A stretch of DNA of 64,000 bases, from positions 1,736,001 through 1,800,000 of the forward strand of contig JBBPUQ010000011.1 in the NCBI GenBank assembly GCA_038501195.1, read 5' to 3'. Positions within the stretch are counted from its first letter, which is position 1; each line of letters starts with the position of its first letter. The stretch is from Nemania diffusa. Lineage: Eukaryota > Ascomycota > Sordariomycetes > Xylariales > Xylariaceae. Of this stretch, positions 38,853 to 50,414 are shown in pieces. A program made the position numbers and the translations under genes. The notes below the pieces were generated by a model. The model ran no database searches and had not been told where the DNA came from. It saw only the letters and a list, made by a program, of their open reading frames with translations.

Positions 38853-41224
38853 TGTGATTACGTAGGTGCCGAAGAAAGACTAGTAGAAGAGAATAGAAAG
38901 TTGATGAATGCCCGGGCGATATTTAAATCGACAGAGCTATACAGTAGAATGGATAGAATAGTTGGTGGAGGGTCTCGATGTGTTTGACTACACAAGCGAC
39001 AAGAAGAAGGAAGGATGTTGTGGAAGGTTGAGTTCCAAGAGATGTGTCGGGTCGACAAGATGTGTGGTTGGTATGCTAGCGGGTGTGGAGGACGGGGGGG
39101 GGGAGTAGGTAGAAAAGGGAGGAACGAGAACTGGGTCAGCTCAGTGGTCACGGCAGCGGCCAGCCAGCTGTAGGCAGTGAACGAAATGCTCCTGCTAAGC
39201 CGAGACTGGATTAATGATGTAGAACTTGTGGGCCGAACAAAAAAGCGTTGGCGGGGCTAGGGGGGGGGAAATACGGTGCTGCTTATGCCAATTGGACGGT
39301 GAATGCAATGGACTGCCAATCTTGCTTCTCTTTGTTGGCAACGGGGGTGTTACTCAACCTTTGTAGTTTTTTTTGGTTTGTTCCTTTTTGGAGCATTCTC
39401 GCGTGAGCCCCTTTATCACCATTTATCGGACCTAATAGTAAGCACCAAAAAGTTGCAATATTTACTGCCTGAAAGAAGTCATCCCCCTTAAGCAATAGGC
39501 AACCAAATTATGATACCTGCTTTCCTTTGGGGGGTTTGGTTTGGGGGGGAGCAGTCGTAATTCAATTTCTTGGCTACGATGTAGGTATCCGCCCCCCAAA
39601 CAAATCTGATTATGCCTATCCAAGTACTGTGCTGTGTGGCTCTATCGACTAGATACGTGTCGTGTAAGTGGTCTGTCTCGTGGCAAAACTGATAGTTGGT
39701 GCTTTTAAATCTAGATATGTAACGAGACGAAGACGGTAAGATAGATATATGCACCCCATCTAGACTAGGTACAGCAAGTAGATTTAACTAGGCCAGTGCT
39801 GGTTGTAGCTTGGTTATTCCGCCAGAAAAGAAGAATGTAGCGCCATGGAACACCTGCAACGACAACTGAACGAAAGACCTATGTAAGTACAATAGATAAG
39901 CGGGACACCTCCACCCATCATCACTTCGGCCATTCATATGTAGGTGCCTATCTTAGCTGTCGATCGGGTCCAAGCACGATTACGTAGGAGGATAGTGTGC
40001 AGTACTGTAAAAAGAAGAAGAAAAAACGAGTGTCCACTGCCCTCATGCCAAGCAGGCATCGTTCTTTTGCACTCCCCAGCGAGTGACCGTGGAACAGCAA
40101 TTCTAAGCCAGCGTTGCGTATGCACGGGCGAAGCCGACACCAACAATACAATCCCGCACATTTGTCTGGCTTCCCGCTCTCCGGGCTGAGCGGCATCTCT
40201 CCGACTATCTATAGCTGCATTAGAAAAAAAACTTATAAGCTACTGCCTATTTTGACGCTGTTTCACATCACATAAGAGCCTCGTAGTATTGGGAGAATCG
40301 TCAACGGGTTGTAAAAGCTTAAATAGCTACTTATGATAAATATCCCAACTATATATCTATGGTCGAATGAAACATATGCTGCGCCAAAGTTTTATCCGTA
40401 GAGTTTTGTATTAGCGAGAGAACACCACGGAGGCCTTAAGATTCCTTTTGAGAGAATGGAGAATGCCTTGAGATAATCCGCTTAGGTAAGTGTGTACTAT
40501 GTAGGTATCTACTACGTAAGGTGGGGTGGTGAGGGGCAGAGACATACAAGTATACTGCCTGCCATAGTTGGAGGAAATATACATGCTGTCACAATGGCGG
40601 GGTATTTTCTATAAAAAGGCCAAAGAAAACAAGGTACAATATACGACTACACGGATTGATATCTCTTGAAGCATAAGAAATATAGAGAGTATACGTTGTA
40701 TTACAAGGAATTTTGTAATTTATTTATTCATAGGAGTTATCCATACGTGGTCGAATGTGTTGATGCTATTGAATAATATAAAAAGCATGAATATATGAAT
40801 TCTACATACTTAAGCTACGCGTGCCCCGCTTCTACCTTTGTCAGTCAATGAAGCTTCGCGAATCTTGGAGATCAAAAAAGTTCTAATTCTAGCCAAGCTA
40901 GTAGCCTTACGACTCAAACTCGTGATTTATTTTTACTTTCCCCTACAAACAACCATTAAACCCCGCCTAGACAAGAAATAAATAAACAGCAAATCTGTAA
41001 TCTACACTATCAACATATCCCTCGCAAAGTTGGTCTTAATCACTCGCTATCAAACGACACTAGCGAAGGAACTTGTCGCAAACCAATCCAAAAATTTTAT
41101 TGGTCTATCACCAAAACTCCTAGCAAGCTAAACACCTACATACGCCAGATTCAGGGTTCCTGATCGCAAAACCTCCTTCTACACAGACCCATCTATTTTC
41201 ATCCCCTCGCCACAGTATTAAAAA
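38853..41224. promoter_or_regulatory. divergent promoter region, actin / FES1
   Basis: A 2.4-kb gap between divergent starts. The actin side has a strong pyrimidine tract in its sense orientation (plus-strand GGAGGACGGGGGGGGGGAGT region at 39087-39125), as is common in highly expressed fungal promoters and leaders. The middle (39950-40200) contains short conflicting frames only. The FES1 side is A/T-rich from about 40600 and C-rich just before the ATG. No gene is supported. Confidence 0.45.
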
Positions 41225-41944
41225 ATGGGCGACAAAAACCTCAACGAGCTCCTAAGATGGAGTATCGAGAACTCCGCCTCGGCCCCGGACGGCACGACGG
41301 ACGCCGCGCCCCGCTCGACCCTGAACCCCGAGGCGCTCGCGGCGCTGATGGGCGGGCCGTCGGACGCGGACCTGATGCGCGACAGCATGGCGGCCATCGT
41401 GTCGCCGGACCCGGCGATCACGCTGGAGGCGAAGCTCACGGCCTTCGACAACCTGGAGCAGCTCATCGAGTCCCTCGACAACGCGAACCTGCTCTCCAAG
41501 CTCGGCCTCTGGACCCCGCTGCTCGACTGCCTCGCCCACGCCGAGGCCGAGATCCGCCTCATGGCCGCCTGGTGCGTCGGCACCGCCGTGCAGAACAACG
41601 AGCCCTCGCAGGAGCGCCTCGTCGCGCTCGGCGGCGTCGAGAGGCTCGTGCAGATGGCCGTCGGCAAGCGGTTAGCGCCCGCGCCGGTCGCGGATGGTGG
41701 TGAGGATGGCAAGGACGCGGGAGAGGGAGAGGGAGAGACGAAGAATGTGCGCCGCAAGGCGCTATACGCCCTGAGCTCCGCCGTCCGCAACTACCAGCCG
41801 GCCATGGACGTGTGCGCGGCCGAGCTGCGGCGGCAGGGCGAGGGCGAACATGTGGGCGACGACGACAAGATCATCGATGCGACGGACATGGACGCCGTGG
41901 ACCTCGTCATTAATGGACTAAAGCAGAAGGTTCCGAGCGCATAG
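41225..41944 (+). CDS. FES1: Hsp70 nucleotide exchange factor FES1
   Basis: Cytosolic armadillo-type exchange factor that releases ADP and misfolded clients from Hsp70. Single exon, 239 aa. The N-terminus MGDKNLNELLRWSIENS and the following LNPEALAALMGGPSDADLM are hallmark Fes1 sequence. They are followed by LTAFDNLEQLIESLDNANLL, LGLWTPLLDCL, EIRLMAAWCVGTAVQNNEPS and RRKALYALSSAVRNYQPAMD, which are the helical repeat units. An Ala/Gly/Glu-rich insert (about residues 152-175) between the last repeats makes it slightly longer than many orthologues. Third positions are almost all G or C up to about 41720, unlike neighbouring genes. It converges on MRPL7. Confidence 0.95.
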   Translation: MGDKNLNELLRWSIENSASAPDGTTDAAPRSTLNPEALAALMGGPSDADLMRDSMAAIVSPDPAITLEAKLTAFDNLEQLIESLDNANLLSKLGLWTPLLDCLAHAEAEIRLMAAWCVGTAVQNNEPSQERLVALGGVERLVQMAVGKRLAPAPVADGGEDGKDAGEGEGETKNVRRKALYALSSAVRNYQPAMDVCAAELRRQGEGEHVGDDDKIIDATDMDAVDLVINGLKQKVPSA

Positions 41945-42425
41945 TCTAGGCTACAGGTCTTTAGACTTATCTCGATTACCGGGATAGAATATGAACTGGA
42001 ATTAGGCACAGTAGTGTTTAAGGGAAGGAAAGAGAAACAAATCGATGCTTGTGGACTGATTACAACCGCAACGATCCAAAGAACTGCATATATCGGCGTT
42101 GGTTAGGCATCTGGGTCGTAGGGATAGGCGATCAATTTCGCAAAACAATAGAAGTGGCGACAATGGACAGGGTTGAACTGAGTTTGTATTTCCTTCCACG
42201 AATTAAGCTATAAAATTTAGATCTTGATTCTTCAAAGTTCGTCTTCTAACATCTATGTCACCTTGAGCAATGCTGATATCGTACATCCTAGTATTACACT
42301 CTCTATCTATATCTTTGACGTTGGAGTGTGGGTTCATATACAAGTGAGAGCGATATGCTAGTGAGATACATAGGTTGTTTTTAAACATATCGTAGCCAAT
42401 ATACAGGGTGCAGTGTTCCTGTGGC
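41945..42425. other. convergent intergenic region FES1 / MRPL7
   Basis: This 481-bp gap shared by two 3' untranslated regions is A/T-richer than the flanking coding DNA. Nothing else was seen. Confidence 0.6.
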
Positions 42426-43685
42426 TTAATCTACAATCTTGCCATAGAAAGGGATGCCTAATGCTTTGCACAGTATCCTTGCGTGTCTGTCGGACTTGGC
42501 AGTAGTTTCTATAACAATACGACAACCAGGTATCATTTTAGCCGGGTACATCTATATCAATCGTCAGTGATCGAATACTTGGCACGTATATTGTGTCTGA
42601 AGCATATGCTTTAATAACTTACAGAGTAGGCAGCTTCCACCTCTGGGAAGTTCTGCATATCTTGGGGCTCTAATCCAAACCCAAGATTACCCGTACTGTC
42701 TCCCGTAGTTCCTGTTTGTGTGATCTCAGTCTACATTCTAGGTCGTCAAATTAGTGGAGCAAAGGGTTTTTGCTAACCTTGAACGCCCTTCCACTCCTTG
42801 ATTTTGGGAAACACAAGATGGATGACCTTGTCAATAAACTCGTAGGCCTGGTTTCCAAATAATGAGCACTTCACGCCAGATCTGTCGCCCTTAACAATAC
42901 CCCATTGCGCGACGTTAGTCTTGGTCCTTGTCACTTCATTCCGCACACCTGAAATGCTCGACAGGACAGCGCGGCCAACAATAATGTGGTCAAAGTTCTT
43001 CTTCGCTTTTGGGATATACATGGCAATATGCACCGCGTGGATTTCGGGGATGTTTCGCCAGTCGATCGATTTCTCAAGAGGAAATAGCACGTCGGCACCA
43101 CGAGGCCCGCGCTTCGGGCGGTTCTTCATGTATGGCGAAGAGTCGTCCCACTCCCGCAATCGTATCCGCTCCGGCTTGTCGGGCGTCCCAGGGGGTGTGT
43201 GTTGATACATCATGGTCATTATGTCGGAGGCGATAGTGGATTGGTATGTCTGCTTCAGTCGAGGGAGGTTGAAAGGTCCAGGGGAGAAGTCTCTGGCGAT
43301 GGGATCTGAGGATGGAGGGGGCTGTATTGGGTGCATGGGACCACGGTAATATTTTGGCGCACGGAATCGGTATCTAAGAGGGTTGTTAGCATTCTTGTCC
43401 TTGTAGAACGATTAGGATGAGGAATATGATGGCGATTCGTCCCTACCTCTCATGCGGCAGCTCATGATTTCTCCTACTTGCTCTCTTCCGCGGGTCGACT
43501 ATCTTGAGGCCTTCTCGAGTAACAATTGGAGACGCCAGACCAGAGTCTAACTCGATATCTGGCACGACAGGAGGAGTGGCCTCGGTCGAGGCGTGTCTAT
43601 GAATACCGGGTGCACATGGCCTCAGAAGAGAGACAGAGCTCAATAGCTGTCGACCAGCACGTGGCACCTCGCGAAGCGTGGCCAT
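42426..43685 (-). CDS. MRPL7: mitochondrial ribosomal protein uL5m (MRPL7)
   Basis: Large-subunit mitoribosomal protein of the bacterial L5 family, placed at the central protuberance. Four exons: 43685-43447, 43373-42778, 42711-42623 and 42551-42426, for 349 aa. The phases join cleanly. The N-terminal MATLREVPRAGRQLLSSVSL is a likely presequence. The core carries YRFRAPKYYRGPMHPIQP, LPRLKQTYQSTIASDI, IPEIHAVHIAMYIPKAKKN, GVKCSLFGNQAYEFIDKVI and TTGDSTGNLGFGLEPQDM. It ends with MYPAKMIPGCRIVIETTAKS and GIPFYGKIVD. Intron 2 uses a GTTAGC donor and the CAG at 42714-42712 as acceptor; nearer AGs put stops or a wrong frame. An upstream in-frame ATG at 43748 exists but precedes the typical presequence. 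Confidence 0.92.
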
Positions 43686-45671
43686 AATTAGCTTACGCCA
43701 GCTATGGTGGTTGGAGAAGAGGTGCGGGCACGCGATTTCAATCGTCAATCATCAATCGAGCTCCGTATGCGCCTTGCGTTGTACCATCGATCTTGAAATT
43801 TCCATGGTCCCATGCAAGAACTCGCTAAATATAAAGTCCGATGCCGACAGTCACAATGCACACTGTACGCTAAAATATAGATGCTTCGATAAGATAAAAT
43901 GTGGACTCTATTACCTAGGTTAGGTAGTTACAGTATCAGTACAGTGTTTATACATACTGTAGGTATGCATAGGCGGCGTTTCCTATGCACCTGATAACCC
44001 CACTATTAGGGCGAGATCACAAAAGAGCTGCCTGCCTGGTGCTCCTGAAGAGCCTGCACTGCTTATGTATACTTTCCAGCTGAGGCGTTCAGCTAAGACG
44101 ATGACGAATGTTTACGTCTACCTACCTATCTGTAGACAATTAATTATAAGGATGCCTATTTCCCCAACAGCCTTTGACTTTATGGATTAGGGTGTCACCT
44201 ACCTAACATATGTGACTTACACACCCCATACTTACGCTGTAAGTATCAGTCCAGCATAGGGACTCTTGCAAAATATGTTTGCTGACGGGAGTCAAGCAGC
44301 TATCTATTACGTACGTATATTCTAAGATGATCCATTCCCAGATCCAACACCCCAACAGGTGACTTTTGATAAACGTGACTTAGCTGACAAACCGAGGCGA
44401 ATGACAACTCTTACTACTGTAGGTTAGTTGCCTCTAAGTTCCTACGCCTATATTGCCAGGTGTAGTAGGTAGAACTGAAAAGGCGATTAGGGAACTGATG
44501 ATGATGGGATCAGAGTCGGGTCGATTGCTCCGAGACCCCGTGTGGTCGTAAGAAGAGCCCGTTACCCGGGTTTGCCAGGCAGATGGGCATCCGATTCATC
44601 GTCATGCAAGGGTGTCTCCGTTTGCGAGTACAGAGTATAAGATCGTTAATGATACCTGTCAACTCTTGTCTTGTTAGAAATTGTCACGATTCAGCGTTAT
44701 ACGTAGTGTTACCTACCTGTAGGTACTGGAACGCTTCAAAGTCTTTCTGTTCGTCCGAGAATAACACTAGGGTCCTACCTAATAATACCTACCTACCTAC
44801 GCTAAGGGTGATTATCACCTTAAACCCAGCGGCCTGAACTAATAGCTACCTACATATAGGTCGGTGCCTGCCTAGCCCAACTCCCCAGGTACCTACGTAC
44901 CTGCTAGACAGTATAATATTGCCCGTAATAGCTACCTACCTCAGGCATTCCCTTTTTACTTACATGGTGCCTTCTTGGTTGTTACGACTTTACATGATTC
45001 TACGCACTTGGATTTAATCATAAACGTTACTTACGTAGCACAGTTACGTCTAAGCTACATACCTAACCTTAGGTACTTGGTAGTACGGTTCTTCTCCAAA
45101 GCTTCGTCCCCCCCTCTCTCTTGTTCCCGAGTCCCAATCACAACGCAACCATCGACCCAAGATCCTCCACAGATCCAGATCCCATCCAGCTCCCCAGCTC
45201 CTCTCAAACCCTGGTCGCAAAACCACCCCACACGCCGCATCTCGTTGCAACCCCACGATCAGAAACAGTTATCCATTGATCCCTATTTCTAGGAGCGCGC
45301 CGATCTAAAACAGACATACTCAGTACCCAAGTAACCAGGGCATGAAAGTTGGTGTTTGCCAACATCGATCTTCTCTTTCTACAGGCCACTTTCCAGAAGA
45401 CCACCACCAGTATCTGAAACGTCCGGTCTCGCTCCTCTCGCGCCTACAAACTGCATTGCCCGTCGGTTTCATCTTTCTTCCGACGGGACAATTCATTGCC
45501 TAATCCTACCAATCCACGCCGGTGCCTCTCAGCTATGAAGCTGAATTGAAGATTGAAGATCGTATAATACGTCGGCTGAGGTGGCTCCGGCGACTTTTCA
45601 AGCTCTAGAGCCCGACAGATACTGTCCCTCGGCGTTGTCTATATTCGTCTCCTCTCTGCAACAACCCCGCC
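43686..45671. promoter_or_regulatory. divergent promoter region, MRPL7 / USP
   Basis: A 2-kb gap between divergent starts. TACCTA/TAGGTA motifs are dense at 44120-44260, 44700-44950 and 45040-45080. From about 45090 the plus strand becomes C/T-rich and keeps several upstream ATGs (for example 45356), suggesting a long 5' leader with upstream open frames for the USP gene. No separate gene is supported. Confidence 0.45.
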
Positions 45672-48392
45672 ATGAAGGCTAGTGGCTTGCCTAAGAAGTT
45701 CCTTAGTCGGCGGGAAAAGCCAGGACATCATCGTGGGAGATCGTCCGACGCCACTCAGAGGGTAAGTTTGCGCCTCTGCCGCCTTGCCAGCCTAAGCGCA
45801 CATGTCAGGCTGCCTGCTAATAGCTTCGCATCCTCTGTAGCATCGGCCCATATCCTCCTCCGAGATCTTTTCCATCTTCAAGTTTGACCGCGCGAAGCAA
45901 CATGCCAAAGACGAAGATGGAGCAACGCTGAAAGAAAAAGAAGACGCTAAGGTGGGCTATAACTACACTTCTTTCTAGCGAGTAGTGACTCGGTTGCTGA
46001 CAACAATAGATCGAGGATGTCCGACAGAAAGCCATCAATCTCAGCCTCGATCCACGCATCATACGCGACGACAACATTTTATACGCCCTCAATCTAAAAT
46101 ACTCAATGATGGACGTTGACAAGGCAGTCGAGATATTAGAGCTTCAACAAAGGTCACTCCAGGGAGATATACTCAGCTACAACCCAGCCATATGTATGCA
46201 GGGTGCCGAAAACAGGGGGAACGTGACCTGCTATCTCGATGCACTACTTTTCGCCATGTTTGCAAAACTAGACGCATTCGAATGCATGCTAAAAGCCGAT
46301 ATAAGCGATGATGAGCCCCGGAAAAAGCTTGCCGTCCTTCTGCGCCTATGGGTAAATATGCTCAGAAGCGGGAAGCTGATCGAAACAGATATGGTAAATA
46401 GGCCCCTACCTGATACAAAAGCAATCGTGGTGTGCTAACTACCGACAGACAGAGCACATCCAAGAGGCCTTAGCTGATTGTGGTTGGAAAGAAGCAGCAC
46501 ATCTCGAGCAGCAGGATACATCAGAAGCGTTCGCCTTTATTACAGAAACACTCCAGCTGCCGCTTCTCACATTGCAGGTAGACTTATTTCATCATGGGAA
46601 GAATGATGACGCAGACCACAAGGTGGTATACGAGAGACTACTAAACCTTGCCGTCCCATCTGACTCTGATGGCAAAGGGGTCAAGCTGGAAGATTGCCTA
46701 GAGGAGTACTTCAATTCGCAGGTTGACGTGCTGCGAGAGGGCCTCGATGAGAAAAAGATAAATGATGGGTTCGACCAATTTCCAACGCAAACTTCGTACA
46801 ACAGTCAGAACACGCTTACCAGCACTATTCGTGTTGTCGGCTCAAAAGACTCCCAGAGCTCCTCATCGGCAGCTTTTTTGGATACAGAATCTCAAATAAC
46901 AGACACATCCAACTCAGTAACGTCAGATCTACACGCATCCGAGACACATTCAAATCCAGAGTCGCAGACGTCCCCGGCAATTTTAAAACCACATCGCAGT
47001 CGGACCGACAGCCTTATCCAGAGGGTTGTCATTGATAGACAGGAGCAATCTTCCGATGCGGATACAGCAGGCCTATTCCAGAGGGCGAAAAGGAAAGCAT
47101 CGGTTGTGAGAGCTGTTACAATACCTGCCTGGCAATTCTTCAAGCTGATACGTATGCCGTTCTAATATATGCTATAGTTATGGCTAAGAAAACTAATTTG
47201 ATCGATAGCCTGGCACTCCGCAGCAAATTCGAACCCGAAAAACGACTTGGAAGTTGCACGGCACTTTAGTCAACGACCCGTGGTTGGGATATGTCTGAAA
47301 CGCTACGGAATGGACGGTAACGGAAATGCGAAGCGCCAAAATACATACATCGATATACCGGATAGCCTCAGGCTTCCTCACTTCATTCTTGATGATAGAC
47401 GTGTGGAGGAAAACGGTCTCACAGCTGAGTATAAGCTGGTACTTCAGTCGGTCGTCTGTCATCGTGGGGACTCGTTACATTCCGGGCACTACATTTCCTT
47501 CTGCCGAGTTGCCCCCAAACTTTTAACTGACAATCGGCGACACGAAAAAGACCCCCCTCCCGATTATGAAGAAGCGCAATGGGTCAAATTCGACGATCTC
47601 GCGTCTGAGCGAGTCACCACTGTTGATGACATTAAAGAATCTTTGAAGCAGGAGATGCCCTATCTACTCTTTTATCAAATCGTTCCCATCGTCGACGTAC
47701 CCGCTAGTTCAGCAGGGAGCATAGAAGCAGGCCCCCCAGCATATGACGGCGAGACGCCTAGAGTCATCACTGCGGATGTCCAAGGACATCAAGAGTATCA
47801 AATCGTTTCCCGGAGGACGAGCAGCTATTTTGATAACTCGAGCAGTATTCCCTCAGCAACCCCCAGTGTACGATTCTCGGTTGAGTTAGAGCCGCTAGCA
47901 CGCCCTAGCTTCACCGATGAAGATGGGTTCCTGGGCGTTTCTAGACGCGCTAGTATCGCGTACGGTGACGTGGTAGCGCCTGATTCTGGCACAGCCTCTA
48001 ACGACCACTCACCTGCCCCTAGTCCTGGCGAGGAGACAACAGCACAGAGGATCAGCCGTGCGGCAGCGAAATTCCGGCCCTCGAATAAGAGCCGGCCACA
48101 AAGCCAGGCCGGGGAAACCCGAATCAGCCAAACAATGTTAAAGCTGGGGCTTCTTAAGTCTAGCAGAGAACCACTGCGAGACTGGACGCATGTAAATCAG
48201 GATGAGGATGCTGATATCGTTATTGTTAACGAGTTGCCAAATGGATACGAGGACAAAGACGGAAACTCGCGCCCATATTCTAAAGGCAAAGAGAAAGAAT
48301 CGACACAGAAGAGAGGCAAGTCTAAGACACGCTTTGACAGGGGCAAAGCAAAGGATAAGGACGTCCCAGACCGGGAATGCATCGTACAATAG
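45672..48392 (+). CDS. ubiquitin carboxyl-terminal hydrolase (USP/C19 family)
   Basis: Cysteine protease removing ubiquitin from proteins. Five exons: 45672-45761, 45841-45951, 46010-46393, 46449-47151 and 47209-48392, for 823 aa. The Cys box is NRGNVTCYLDALLFAMFAK (catalytic Cys141). The His box is CHRGDSLHSGHYISFCR (catalytic His523), followed by QWVKFDDLASERVTTVDDI, with FYQIVP closing the domain. Between the boxes lies a long Ser/Thr/Gln-rich insertion (about 300-390) interrupting the fold. The C-terminal 230 residues are low-complexity and end in a Lys-rich tail (KGKEKESTQKRGKSKTRFDR). The N-terminal 60 residues are basic. Fungal orthologues are usually annotated only as ubiquitin hydrolases; I cannot assign a yeast Ubp number. 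Confidence 0.9.
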
Positions 48393-49308
48393 AATTGTGA
48401 TGACGAATTTCTACCGTTTCTCTCCGATCATGCTACACAACAAGACAGAGAGCACTTGAACTCTAGTGTTAGTAGCAGTGTTGGGGGAGGTAGTGCCAGC
48501 AGTGGTGGCGACGGCTGGTTGGGGTGGGTTTTTGGAAGACGTTGAAGGATACCCTTCACCAATTTGCAGTTGCAACGGTATTGGTATGTTGTGTCAGACA
48601 ATGGAAGCGGGGTTTTTGGTGGTGGACAACCCAAGTTAAACCACGGGGCCGGACTGGGAAAATGAGGTGTCTGGTTAGAGTCTGACCCTCTTGTAACAAA
48701 TCAATTCACTCGAGGTCTAGGTTTCGCATTTACACCGGTGGTAATAGCATAGTATGGCAGACATACGCGGCGTTTTGTTGTTAATTATACTATGTAATTT
48801 TACGGCATAGACACGTTTGATGCCCTGAACATTTAAGTTCCGACTTGGGAAAAAAAGGCTCCCCTAATAGATGCAATAATAGTTGGTAAGTTATTCATCC
48901 TCAGCGCAAAGAGCAACAATGAAGAGAGGCTTTTCTCTAAGAATTCAAATGTGACTATTATTCAGTGTGGAGAAAAACTTTGGATTGTTGACTATTAATG
49001 TTTGGGTGTACTAAGTAAGGTACAGTAGACCTGGCTTGAGGACATGGGTTACTGGTAAATAAAGCTGTTATATTCTACTTATATGAAACTAACGTACGTA
49101 AATAGGTAATTCTGATTCTACCCACCGCACATTGCAGTCACACTTCTGATCTGTCTGACTACACTACCTAATATTGCTACTGATCTAGGTAGCCTCAGAA
49201 TGTGAATATGCAATATATACCCTAGGTTTATATCGTGGTGGCGTGAATTATGACTCGAGGGAGATGCTAGCTAGATATACCATGGCTATGGCAACACTAC
49301 CTTCGAAA

Positions 49309-49372
49309 CCTGCCGCCCTAGAGATAAGAGGGCATTCATGTGTATCAGTTATCAGTCTTCTAGGGCGGTAGG
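49309..49372. repeat. 14-bp inverted repeat (possible hairpin)
   Basis: CCTGCCGCCCTAGA at 49309-49322 is matched by TCTAGGGCGGTAGG at 49359-49372, its reverse complement with one mismatch, with a 36-nt spacer. It may be an RNA stem, a small transposon footprint or chance; nothing decides between these. Confidence 0.6.
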
Positions 49373-50210
49373 AACGAGCTTCGTATAACTTAACATGATG
49401 CCTGCGAGAGCCTCGTGGAGGCTTGTCTAGCGTGTACGAATGAGCGCGATGCCCATTTGACTTTAGTAGAGCAACTGAGGAAACATTGTAGAATTTGTAA
49501 AAAAAGGTCTGTGGAGGCTTTAATAGAACGAGAGGAGCATGATCGAGGATAATAACTAGTTATAACTTCTGGCTGGAAAACCGACACGAGATAATAGACC
49601 TAGTGACGCTCGAGGAGTATAAATCACACGGTATCTAGACTCTAAGGGAACAACGTCTTGCTACTACCACTACCACCGTCGGCATGAATCATACCAAATA
49701 CCCTCACAGCCCCTCTCTCTTTAGTGGCCAGCAGCACGAAAACGAGGACGAGATTTCCACATCAGCTTTACCAAATATGGGAAGGAATATAGTGAAGTAG
49801 AGCTGCGAAGTTTCCATTTGCATTATACAGGCTCTCCGATCTTGCAGCCAAAGGCTTTGTTGGGCCTACCACCCTGGAGTCTCAAGTCATCACCAAGCTC
49901 TCGATACTCACACCATTCTTAATAAGCCAAACACAAAAATTGGGATTGGCTCGTGATATACCCTCAAGACTGCCTCCTTTCTCACCAGATCCCCGCTCCT
50001 CCAACCACTCTCCATCACCGCTGCAGGGCTTTTACCCGTGGATATTTCCCCTGCTATCTAGCTTGCGGCAAATATATTCTACTACAACCGCTTCAGTAAT
50101 CGGGCCTGTAGGAACTGGTAGCAGTGATAGCTTGACCCGGTAAGGTTGCCATGTTTGCGCTGTTCCGGCATGGCTGCACGCTCAGTGCGAGCAACACCCA
50201 CACATATAAA

Positions 50211-50239
50211 CCGCGGTAGTATTACTCCTACTACCGTGG
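50211..50239. repeat. GC-rich hairpin near the DUF1996 gene promoter
   Basis: CCGCGGTAGTA at 50211-50221 pairs with TACTACCGTGG at 50229-50239 (one G-T/A-C type mismatch) around a 7-nt loop. It sits immediately after a CATATAAA sequence and about 175 bp before the proposed start codon, so it would lie close to the transcription start or in the 5' leader. Confidence 0.55.
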
Positions 50240-50414
50240 ATATATACAATGACCGCTTTCCCAGGGCTTTGATCCAGCACTACTGCTTGTGTGAACATTC
50301 CCCGAGATCGTCGGCTGCCCGTTGTTATTCTGCGCCTCATCTTACTATTCGAGACGAGGGATCAGGCAAAGAGTCGACATCACTACAGAAGAAGAAGACC
50401 AAGGTAATCCGTTG

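Larger units (their letters stand above)
48393..50414. other. intergenic region USP / DUF1996 gene
   Basis: A 2-kb gap between tandem genes with no supported coding sequence. It contains two perfect or near-perfect stem candidates (49309-49372 and 50211-50239, listed separately), a CATATAAA TATA-like sequence at 50202-50209 and a short CT-rich stretch near 49960-50030. The 5' end of the DUF1996 transcript probably lies in its right half. Confidence 0.5.
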
